64,000 nt of DNA, taken from Rheinheimera pacifica. GTDB taxonomy: Bacteria; Pseudomonadota; Gammaproteobacteria; Enterobacterales; Alteromonadaceae. This document shows positions 56,845 through 64,000 of the stretch, piece after piece. A model generated the notes under the pieces. The model did not search any database. It saw only the letters and a list, made by a program, of their open reading frames with translations, and was not told the origin of the DNA. The stretch spans positions 62,001-126,000 of the forward strand of contig NZ_JANUEM010000002.1 of assembly GCF_024809855.1 (NCBI RefSeq), given 5' to 3'. How positions within the stretch are numbered: the first letter of the stretch is position 1; each line of letters starts with the position of its first letter. Both the position numbers and the translations under genes were made by a program.

Positions 56845-57756
56845 CTAAACCGGGCTAAACAGTTTTTGCTCCAGGGTTTGGCCTTTGGTGAGGTTGCGGT
56901 AGCGCCAGCCATTGGCCGCTAAGCATTGCAGCACGGCCAGGTCAAAATCGGCGTTGTGCTGCGGGTTATAGCTTAGCACCAGCTCTCTGCGCTGGGCACA
57001 GTGCAGATCAATTAAGCCGGGCAATTGGCGCAGAGCCGCGCTGATGGCGTCGCTATTGTCCTGCTCTAAGTGCAGGGTAAGGTGTTGCAACTGCTGTACG
57101 GTATTGTCGCTGTTGCTGTGTTGTTTTAGCTGGCCATTTTCCAGATACAGCACGTTATTACACAGTTGCTCCAGCTCAAAAATATTATGCGAGCTAATCA
57201 TAAAGCTAACTTCACCACTTAAGCGGCTGATCAACTGGCGAATATGCAGTGCATTTACCGGGTCCAGCCCGGCGGTGGGCTCGTCCAGCAGCACCAGTTG
57301 GGGGGCGCCGATAAACGCCTGGGCAATAGCTGCCCTTTTTCGCATGCCGTGGCTTAGTGCGCCGGCTTTATGTTGTAGTTGCTCAGTAAGGTCTACCAGT
57401 GCCAGCACGCGCTTGCTTTCTTCGCGGGCGGTTTTACTGCTTAAACCTTGTAAGCGGCCGTAAAAATCCAGTTGTTCGCCAATGCTAAAGGCGGGGTCAA
57501 ACTGGGCATCTTGTGGCAGGGCGGCAACCTTACCAAACAGGGCGCTGCTACCGGCTTTATGGCCGAAAATACGGGCGTTGCCAATGTCCGGGCGCAAATA
57601 GCCGCATAAAATGCTGAATAAGGTGGTTTTACCGGCGCCATTGGGGCCAATAAGCGCAGCGACATCGCCCTGGTGTAGTTCAAAACTAAGTTGCTGCAGC
57701 ACAGTTTTGCTGCCAAAGCGCTTTGCCAATTGCTGGCACTGAATAATGGTGTTCAT
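56845..57756 (-). CDS. ABC transporter ATP-binding protein (ABC-2 export type)
   Basis: A 303-residue ATPase. Walker A GPNGAGKTTL, Q loop LPQDAQFD, signature LSHGMRKRAAIAQA, Walker B LVLLDEPTAGLDP and the switch His in SHNIFELEQ are all seen. The 80-residue C-terminal extension is of the type found in drug, lipid or copper-associated ABC-2 exporters. The start overlaps the permease stop by 4 bp. Substrate unknown. Confidence 0.9.
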   Translation of the reverse strand: MNTIIQCQQLAKRFGSKTVLQQLSFELHQGDVAALIGPNGAGKTTLFSILCGYLRPDIGNARIFGHKAGSSALFGKVAALPQDAQFDPAFSIGEQLDFYGRLQGLSSKTAREESKRVLALVDLTEQLQHKAGALSHGMRKRAAIAQAFIGAPQLVLLDEPTAGLDPVNALHIRQLISRLSGEVSFMISSHNIFELEQLCNNVLYLENGQLKQHSNSDNTVQQLQHLTLHLEQDNSDAISAALRQLPGLIDLHCAQRRELVLSYNPQHNADFDLAVLQCLAANGWRYRNLTKGQTLEQKLFSPV

Positions 57757-58580
57757 AGGGCTTTCCTTGTTAACAGCATTGTGGCACCACTTAGTAGCAC
57801 CAAGGTTTGCAGCAGCGGCAGCATGGCATGTTGCAGAGTTTGCCAGCCTTGCATAGGCAGCAACTGCATGACCTGGGTGCCAGGCATATAACCGAGTAAA
57901 AACAAGAAATCAGGAAAGTAGAAAACAAAAGTGCTAAGCAGCACAAACGCCAGCCCCAGGCTGACAATGGCCAGGCTTACCGCAAGGCGGGATGAACGCA
58001 CCATGGCAGAAAAACAGCTCATTAGTGCCGTAAAAGGCAGTAACACCAGTAGTAAATTAACAGCAATAATAGCAGCGGCGTTTAGCATAGCCAGGGTTAA
58101 GCCGCCTTCACGCCAGGCTGCCAGCGACAACGTGGCTACCAGGGAGAGCAATATTAAGCAGCTTTGCACCAGCATCTGGCCGCTAAAACGGCCCAGTACT
58201 ATGCTTAACCGGCTGCTGCGCAGTGCCAGCAAGCGCAGCGTGCCCCGTTCTAAATCACTGCATAGTTGGTTAGCGGTAAAAAATAAGCACAGCAGCGGCA
58301 ACAGCAATAAACTGAGGATCCAGTATATTGCCAGCTCTGGCACGGGCCAGGCAAATAGCTGGCTTAAACCAAAAGCACCAAAAACATCGCGAAACATTTG
58401 CTGAAAGCCTTCACTGGCAATCAAATCGCTGGCGGGAGCTATGGCATAACGTAGTAGAAAAAACCACAACACCGTTGTAGCGGCTAATGTCATCAGGCCT
58501 CGGCGGGTTAGCCACAGGCGGCGTAGTTCAAAACCGGCATACAGCCCGGCGTGTTGCAAAGTCATTATAAGTTTTGGCAT
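57753..58580 (-). CDS. ABC-2 type transporter permease
   Basis: A 275-residue inner-membrane protein with about six helices (LRRLWLTRRGLMTLAATTVLWFFLL start, then ILSLLLLPLLCLFFTANQLCSDLERGTLRLLALRSSR, which is the ABC-2 signature with the coupling helix ERGTLRLL). It partners the ATPase encoded directly after it. The order and overlap indicate an exporter or gliding/NosY-like system; cargo is unknown. Confidence 0.87.
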   Translation of the reverse strand: MPKLIMTLQHAGLYAGFELRRLWLTRRGLMTLAATTVLWFFLLRYAIAPASDLIASEGFQQMFRDVFGAFGLSQLFAWPVPELAIYWILSLLLLPLLCLFFTANQLCSDLERGTLRLLALRSSRLSIVLGRFSGQMLVQSCLILLSLVATLSLAAWREGGLTLAMLNAAAIIAVNLLLVLLPFTALMSCFSAMVRSSRLAVSLAIVSLGLAFVLLSTFVFYFPDFLFLLGYMPGTQVMQLLPMQGWQTLQHAMLPLLQTLVLLSGATMLLTRKAL

Positions 58581-58776
58581 AGCTGCTTCCTGAGCATGGT
58601 GTTATCAGAGGTTTAACAGCTAATGCTAAGCAGCAATAATGCCAATTATTTAGTTGTTAAAAATCATTGCTTTATGTTTTTCGCCATCTGTCTTTGGTGC
58701 ATGTTTGCCAAACAATAAGTGAATTTAACCACTAAAATGGCATTTCAGCGCCCGTGTTTGCCATAACCCGGATGTA

Positions 58777-59124
58777 TTATTGTGCGGCAATAATTTTAAT
58801 TTCAATTTTCCAGCCCGGATCCGCCAGTTTAGCCTCAACAGTAGCGCGGGCCGGTGCTTGCCCCGGCGCAACCCAGTTATCCCATGCCAGGTTCATTGCG
58901 GCATAATCGGCCATATCGGCCAGGTAAATAGTGGCGTCAACCAGTTTGCTTTTATCGCTGCCGCACTGGGCTAACAAGGCATCAATTTGTGCCAGCACAT
59001 CTTCTGTCTGTAAGGTGGCATTGTTGCTGGTGGTAGACGGCACCATACCGGCACAAAAAATTAAACCGTTAACAATTACCGCTTCAGAATAGCGGCTGGC
59101 AGGTAAAATACGTTGAATAGTCAT
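58777..59124 (-). CDS. RidA/YjgF/UK114 family protein
   Basis: A 115-residue trimer-forming protein. The fold is recognised from VNGLIFCAGMVPS, the DATIYLADMADYAAMN helix and PARATVEAKLADPGWKIEIKIIA. The arginine in ARATVEA is the catalytic one that binds imine acids, so deaminase activity is possible. It has AAGGAG before the start. Confidence 0.9.
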   Translation of the reverse strand: MTIQRILPASRYSEAVIVNGLIFCAGMVPSTTSNNATLQTEDVLAQIDALLAQCGSDKSKLVDATIYLADMADYAAMNLAWDNWVAPGQAPARATVEAKLADPGWKIEIKIIAAQ

Positions 59125-59202
59125 GTGTTACTCCTTTGATCTTTGGCAACAGGTTAACCTGAAGCACAGCTTATAACCAGTTAGAGTAGTATTGGTAGCA
59201 GG

Positions 59203-59238
59203 TAAAAAAAGACGCGCTGTCAGGATGAGAGCAGCGCG
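59203..59238 (-). terminator. Rho-independent terminator of the DUF2884 gene
   Basis: CGCGCTG and CAGCGCG form a 7-bp stem with a 12-base loop, followed on the minus strand by TCTTTTTTTA. Confidence 0.8.
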
Positions 59239-59291
59239 CCAAAGTCGTGGTTGGGAGGTACACGAATCCTTTTGTTAGTTAAATACGGGCA

Positions 59292-60107
59292 TCAGTTGTA
59301 CAGGTAAAACGCTGTGCTGTTGTGGCTGTTTGTTTCAATTAAATCGTATTGCTTCATTTGTGGTATTGCTTGCTGAATTTGACTTTCCAGCGCATCTAAG
59401 GCTTGCAGGTTGCTGCACATGGCATCGCCACGTTGTTCCAGCGCCTGGGCTTTAATATCCATCCGCGCTTCTAAATCTTTACCAAAGTGTTCCATGCGTT
59501 CGCCAAAGGCTTGCATGCGTTGCTCAAAATTGCCTTCGCTACTGGTCATGGCTTTACCCACCTGCATTAAAATACTGCCCATCGAGTTGGTAACGGCTTC
59601 TTCAATGGCTTGCTCAAACTCGGCACCAAAGGCGTCATCCAGGCTGTCTAAACGGCTGCCGTATATGTTGATATTCTCGCCACTGCTTACAACGATGTTC
59701 CCGGTGCTGGTTTTAATGTTGTCCAGCGCAGTTTGCAGCGCCGGATGCTGCTTAAGCGAACTACCGCTAAGCTCGGTTAACACTGAATCTACTGCATCAG
59801 CCGCCAGCACCAATGCGTCTTCTACCAGAGCTACGGTTTCCAATGCTTGCGTGCGGACCCCGGCCTGATACTCGCGCAGCAGTGCCTGGGTATTGCTGTC
59901 GGTGGTAACAGCTTTGCCATCCAGCCACAGCTGGCCGTTGTTATTAATGCGCCACAGTTCGGTATTGCCATCTTTCATGCTGACCAGCTGGCTGCTGATA
60001 GCCAGGTCTTTATCAAATTTAATGTTACAGCTGTGCCCGTCGTGTGCCATCACGGCAGTACTAATGCTGGTTAATATAAAACTGCCGGCAATAAGTAAGT
60101 TTTTCAT
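59292..60107 (-). CDS. DUF2884 (YggN-like) secreted protein
   Basis: A 271-residue precursor with signal peptide (cut after STAVMAHD). The mature part begins DGHSCNIKFDKDLAISSQLV and includes the WRINNNGQLWLDGKAVTT and VEDALVLAADAVDSVLTELSG blocks of DUF2884, followed by a helical region and a C-terminal Cys-containing segment. Function unknown; a periplasmic or envelope role is inferred. It is monocistronic and divergent from cysJ. Confidence 0.83.
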   Translation of the reverse strand: MKNLLIAGSFILTSISTAVMAHDGHSCNIKFDKDLAISSQLVSMKDGNTELWRINNNGQLWLDGKAVTTDSNTQALLREYQAGVRTQALETVALVEDALVLAADAVDSVLTELSGSSLKQHPALQTALDNIKTSTGNIVVSSGENINIYGSRLDSLDDAFGAEFEQAIEEAVTNSMGSILMQVGKAMTSSEGNFEQRMQAFGERMEHFGKDLEARMDIKAQALEQRGDAMCSNLQALDALESQIQQAIPQMKQYDLIETNSHNSTAFYLYN

Positions 60108-60409
60108 TTTGGTTATCCTTTAGGCTGTTAGCCGTTGTTAATCACGCCAGAACTATTACAAAGTTAATACTTACAAAGTTGATGCCAATGTTTAAGTCGA
60201 TGTTATTTATAAAAAAGTTTGAATGCCGCTGCGAAATATTTTTCCGTGCTTAGCATTTTTCACTATTTTTTGGTCTGTTTATCAGTGCTGCGGTATAACA
60301 AAGTAGCCGTTTTTAATTACTTATTGGAATAAAGAAGAGAGATCCATTCTTTTACTGATATACATATAGATGGCTAAAATGGCTGTAACTATTGTGAGCA
60401 GGGTGTTTT
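60108..60409. other. Divergent gap between the DUF2884 gene and cysJ
   Basis: An AT-rich 302-bp stretch. It must hold both promoters, but I found no confident -35/-10 pair, no clear CysB site and no RNA structure. Confidence 0.3.
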
Positions 60410-62239
60410 ATGCTTTTATCTTCGTTAGTAGCGCAGGCCAGTCCGTTGTCTGAGCAGCAGGTAAGCCAGCTGCAGGGCTTAGTAAGCCAGTTAAACCCTA
60501 TCCAGCAAGCCTGGGTTAGCGGTTACCTGGCGGCCAGTGCCCAGCTTGCCGGGCAATTAGCTGGCGCGGCGACAGCGGTACCGGCTGCGGCCAGTGCCGG
60601 CCTGACCATTTTATTTGGTTCACAAACCGGCAATGCGCGGCATCTGGCAGAAGCTTTAGCCAAACAAGCGCAGGGTAAAGGCATGGTGGCCAAGGTGGTT
60701 GATATGGCCGAATACAAAACCACTCAACTGAAGAATGAGCAATATCTGGTTATTGTTACTTCTACCTATGGCGAAGGCGAACCGCCGGAAAACGCCATTG
60801 GCCTGCATAATTTTTTATTTAGCAAAAAGGCACCGAAATTAGCCGGGCTGAAATATGCTGTGCTGGGCCTGGGCGATACCAGCTATGAGTTTTTCTGTAA
60901 AACGGCGCAAGACTTTGATCAGCGCTTAGCCGAGCTGGGTGCCAGCTCTGTACTGCCGCGCATTGATCTGGATGTTGATTATCAGGCCCAGGCTGATAGC
61001 TGGAGCAGCGAACTGGTTACTAAGCTGGAGCCGGAGCTTAAAGCTTCTGCTGCCCCGTCAGCACAGGTTATAGCCTGGCCCCGCGTGGATTCGCCGGGCG
61101 CAGACACAACCACAGGTGCCGCCAGCCAGTACAGCAAGCAACAGCCATTTACCGCTGAGCTGTACACCAACCAGAAAATTACCGGCCGTGATTCAACAAA
61201 AGATGTGCGCCATATCGAAATTTCACTGGCTGGCAGTGGTTTAACGTATCAGCCGGGTGATGCGCTGGGTGTATATTTCAATAATGATCCCGAGTTAGTA
61301 CGCGAACTGCTGCTGTTAACGGCTATTGCCCGTGATACGCCGGTTGCGCTCTCTGATACCAGGCTAACCATAGAACAGGCATTAACCGAGCAACTGGAGT
61401 TAACTCAGTCGTATCCGGCTTTTGTCGAGAAATACGCTGCTGCTACCAACAATGCGGCGTTAACCGCGCTGACCGCCGACAAAGCTGCACTGCGCGCTTA
61501 CATTAACGAGCGGCAGATTATCGATATAGTGCGCGACTATCCGGGCTTACTCAGTGCCCAGCAGTTAGTGGATGCACTGCGCAAGCAACAGCCACGGTTA
61601 TACTCTATTGCCTCAGCCCAGGCCGAGGTAGAAGACGAAGTGCATTTAACCGTCGGTGTGGTGCGCTACGATGCTTACGGCCAGCCGCATCTTGGCGGTG
61701 CCTCCGGCTTTTTAGCTGAGCGCCTGGCAGAGGGCGATAAGGTAAAAGTGTTTATTGAGCACAACAATAACTTCCGCTTACCCGCTAACGACGACACGCC
61801 GGTAATTATGATTGGGCCCGGCACTGGTATAGCGCCGTTTCGCGCCTTTTTACAACAGCGTGATGCCAACGGCGCCGCTGGCAAAAACTGGTTATTTTTT
61901 GGTAACCCGCACTTTACCCAGGATTTTTTATACCAGCTGGAGCTGCAGAATTACCTCAAGCGTGGCCTGTTAACTAAGCTGGACGTAGCCTTTAGCCGCG
62001 ATCAGGCGCAAAAAGTGTATGTGCAGGACAAACTGCGCCAACACGGCAGCGAAGTGTGGCAATGGTTACAAGACGGCGCCCACCTGTATATTTGCGGTGA
62101 TGCCAACCGCATGGCGAAAGATGTGCAACAGGCGTTACTGGATATAGTGCAACAATATGGCGCTAAAACAACACAACAGGCGCAAGCTTATTTAGACGAA
62201 TTACGTGTCGCAAAACGTTATCAGAAGGATGTGTATTAA
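60410..62239 (+). CDS. cysJ: Sulfite reductase [NADPH] flavoprotein alpha subunit
   Basis: A 609-residue flavoprotein. The flavodoxin domain is at about residues 65-205 ([49 protein letters not shown]). The linker and FAD site follow ([20 protein letters not shown]), then the NADPH-binding block ([39 protein letters not shown]). It passes electrons to the CysI haemoprotein for the six-electron reduction of sulfite to sulfide. Its TAA overlaps the cysI ATG by one base. Confidence 0.95.
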   Translation: MLLSSLVAQASPLSEQQVSQLQGLVSQLNPIQQAWVSGYLAASAQLAGQLAGAATAVPAAASAGLTILFGSQTGNARHLAEALAKQAQGKGMVAKVVDMAEYKTTQLKNEQYLVIVTSTYGEGEPPENAIGLHNFLFSKKAPKLAGLKYAVLGLGDTSYEFFCKTAQDFDQRLAELGASSVLPRIDLDVDYQAQADSWSSELVTKLEPELKASAAPSAQVIAWPRVDSPGADTTTGAASQYSKQQPFTAELYTNQKITGRDSTKDVRHIEISLAGSGLTYQPGDALGVYFNNDPELVRELLLLTAIARDTPVALSDTRLTIEQALTEQLELTQSYPAFVEKYAAATNNAALTALTADKAALRAYINERQIIDIVRDYPGLLSAQQLVDALRKQQPRLYSIASAQAEVEDEVHLTVGVVRYDAYGQPHLGGASGFLAERLAEGDKVKVFIEHNNNFRLPANDDTPVIMIGPGTGIAPFRAFLQQRDANGAAGKNWLFFGNPHFTQDFLYQLELQNYLKRGLLTKLDVAFSRDQAQKVYVQDKLRQHGSEVWQWLQDGAHLYICGDANRMAKDVQQALLDIVQQYGAKTTQQAQAYLDELRVAKRYQKDVY

Positions 62240-63960
62240 TGAGTCAGTATCCAATTAATCCAGATTTAGTGGCTCCGGGTGCACTGTCTGATAACGAGCG
62301 TTTAAAGGCTGAAAGTCAGCATTTACGTGGCACTATCGCAGCCGATCTGAAAGATGAGATCACCGGCGGTTTTAACGGCGATAACTTTATGCTGATCCGC
62401 TTTCACGGCATGTATCAGCAGGACGACCGTGATATCCGCGCTGAACGTACTGCACAAAAGCTGGAGCCGCTGCACAATGTAATGCTGCGTGCCCGTATGC
62501 CGGGCGGTATTATTACGCCGCAGCAATGGCTGGCAATTGATAAATTTGCTGCCGATAACACTATGTATGGCAGTATCCGCTTAACCACACGGCAAACTTT
62601 TCAGTTTCATGGCGTGTTAAAGCCACATATTAAACCAATGCATCAGTTTTTAAACAGCATTGGCATTGACTCTATAGCTACTGCCGGCGACGTTAACCGC
62701 AATGTGCTTTGTACCTCTAACCCGGTGGAATCAGAACTGCACCAGCAGGCATACCAGTGGGCGGCAAAGATCAGCGAGCATTTACTGCCGAAAACCCGTG
62801 CTTATGCCGAGATCTGGCTGGATGACGAAAAGGTAGAAACTACCGAAGTAGAGCCAATCCTTGGCGATACTTACTTACCACGCAAGTTTAAAACCGCAGT
62901 GGTTATTCCGCCGCATAACGATATCGACGTACATGCCAACGACCTCACTTTTGTTGCCGTAGCCGAACATGGCCAACTGGTGGGTTTTAACGTGCTGGTA
63001 GGCGGCGGTTTAGCCATGACGTTTGGTGATGATGCTACTTACCCGCGTATGGCTGATGACCTGGGGTATGTCGCGCTGGAACATACGTTAAAAGTAGCTG
63101 AGCATGTGGTAACGGTGCAGCGTGATTACGGCAACCGTTCCAACCGTAAAAATGCCAAAACCAAATACACGATTGATCGCATTGGCCTGGAGGCGTTTCG
63201 TGCTGAAGTTGAAGCGCGCACCGGCGTGGCTTTTGCGCCTGTAGTGCCATACAGCTTTACCAGCCGTGGTGATCGGATTGGCTGGGTAGAGGGTATCGAC
63301 GGCAAACACCACTTAACCCTGTTTATTGAAAACGGCCGGGTGCTGGATTTCCCTGGTAAGCCGCTAAAAACCGGTTTAGCGAAAATTGCCGCTATTCATC
63401 AGGGGGATTTGCGCATGACGGCGAACCAAAACCTGATTGTTGCCGGTGTACCTGCCGCGCAGAAAGCCGAAATTGAAGCGATTGCCCGCAGCCACGGCTT
63501 AATTGACGATGGCCACAGCGAACAGCGCAAGAACTCAATGGCTTGTGTGTCTTTCCCCACCTGCCCGCTGGCGATGGCCGAAGCCGAGCGTTATCTGCCG
63601 GAGTTGGTAACTAAAGTAGAAAGTTTATTGGATAAGCACAGTATTGCTGATGAACACATAGTACTACGTGTTACCGGCTGCCCGAATGGCTGTGGCCGTG
63701 CGATGCTGGCCGAAGTTGGCCTGGTAGGCCGTGGCCCGGGCAAATACAACTTGTATTTAGGCGGTAACCGCGAAGGTACCCGTATTCCGCGCCTGCTGCT
63801 GGATAACGTTGGCGAAGCCGATATTCTGGCCACGCTGGATGGCTTAATTGGCCGCTGGGCCACTGAGCGCAGTAACAATAGCGAAGGCTTTGGTGATTTC
63901 GTGATTAGGGCCGGTGTAATAGCGCCGGTAGTGGTGCCCAAAGATGACTTCCATAGCTAA
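62239..63960 (+). CDS. cysI: Sulfite reductase [NADPH] haemoprotein beta subunit
   Basis: A 573-residue subunit, nearly the length of E. coli CysI (570). The 4Fe-4S and siroheme ligands are in [19 protein letters not shown] and [21 protein letters not shown] (two CxxxxxC / CxxxC groups). The substrate-side residues are visible in [13 protein letters not shown] and [15 protein letters not shown]. It overlaps cysJ by one base and probably the next gene at its 3' end. Confidence 0.96.
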   Translation: MSQYPINPDLVAPGALSDNERLKAESQHLRGTIAADLKDEITGGFNGDNFMLIRFHGMYQQDDRDIRAERTAQKLEPLHNVMLRARMPGGIITPQQWLAIDKFAADNTMYGSIRLTTRQTFQFHGVLKPHIKPMHQFLNSIGIDSIATAGDVNRNVLCTSNPVESELHQQAYQWAAKISEHLLPKTRAYAEIWLDDEKVETTEVEPILGDTYLPRKFKTAVVIPPHNDIDVHANDLTFVAVAEHGQLVGFNVLVGGGLAMTFGDDATYPRMADDLGYVALEHTLKVAEHVVTVQRDYGNRSNRKNAKTKYTIDRIGLEAFRAEVEARTGVAFAPVVPYSFTSRGDRIGWVEGIDGKHHLTLFIENGRVLDFPGKPLKTGLAKIAAIHQGDLRMTANQNLIVAGVPAAQKAEIEAIARSHGLIDDGHSEQRKNSMACVSFPTCPLAMAEAERYLPELVTKVESLLDKHSIADEHIVLRVTGCPNGCGRAMLAEVGLVGRGPGKYNLYLGGNREGTRIPRLLLDNVGEADILATLDGLIGRWATERSNNSEGFGDFVIRAGVIAPVVVPKDDFHS

Positions 63961-64000
63961 AGCATCGCGTACAGATTACCGCGCTATTCTGCAGCAGGAT
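63944..64000 (+). CDS. Start of a downstream gene, probably cysH (truncated by the window)
   Basis: An ATG at 63944 inside the cysI end begins an open frame to the window edge, [19 protein letters not shown]. By the cysJIH order, PAPS reductase is expected here. Nineteen residues are too few to identify the family, and there is no strong Shine-Dalgarno. Confidence 0.4.
   Translation, partial: MTSIAKASRTDYRAILQQD

Overview
The window comes from a gammaproteobacterium, most likely an Alteromonadales-type relative such as Rheinheimera or Alishewanella. The reasons are the polA - Spot 42 - engB - CsrB/C-type RNA - yihI gene order, paired cytochromes c4 and c5, a large TonB-dependent glycan receptor with SapC and cupin partners, and a base composition near 50% GC by eye. 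Genus is inference; no 16S or core phylogeny was possible.

Region 1 (1-1.8 kb) holds the end of a response regulator and dgt. Region 2 (1.8-17 kb) is a beta-glucan (laminarin or mixed-linkage glucan) utilisation locus. A leftward operon carries GH1 beta-glucosidase, a GPH symporter, a LacI-type repressor and an aldehyde dehydrogenase. A divergent rightward operon carries a FucP-type sugar transporter, a GH3 exo-glucanase lipoprotein and a GH16 laminarinase lipoprotein. A leftward TonB receptor is followed by SapC and a JmjC-like cupin gene. The same 14-bp palindrome (TGTAAGCGCTTACA type) lies at the divergent promoter and twice upstream of the TonB receptor, tying the parts into one regulon. 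Region 3 (17-25.6 kb) has a secreted alpha/beta hydrolase and an MdtABC-like RND efflux operon with two permeases.

Region 4 (25.7-30.7 kb) looks like an envelope or stress module: DUF1328 protein, small lipoprotein, a phosphatase-lipid kinase fusion, a sigma-54 activator, a PA2169-like protein and a two-BON-domain periplasmic protein. Sigma-54-like promoters stand before at least two of these. Region 5 (30.7-40.6 kb) is housekeeping: sbcDC, a DUF481 outer-membrane protein, MscS, tRNA-His, DUF1285, an amidohydrolase, DUF2489, yihI and a methyltransferase.

Region 6 (40.6-46.5 kb) is rich in regulatory RNA. It has a CsrB/C-type RNA with a GacA/UvrY-type upstream site, a clear Spot 42 RNA, and between Spot 42 and engB a promoter-terminator unit that may be an unrecognised small RNA. 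Region 7 (46.5-52.2 kb) has cytochrome c5, a GAF-GAF-GGDEF-degenerate EAL protein, rep and ubiK. Region 8 (52.2-55.2 kb) is an accessory insert: a permuted-papain-like protein translationally coupled to a histone-deacetylase-fold enzyme, then an AT-rich pair of unknown genes. Region 9 (55.2-64 kb) has qmcA/nfeD, an ABC-2 transporter, a RidA protein, a DUF2884 protein and cysJI, with a probable cysH beginning at the edge.

No CRISPR array, insertion sequence, prophage or rRNA was seen.
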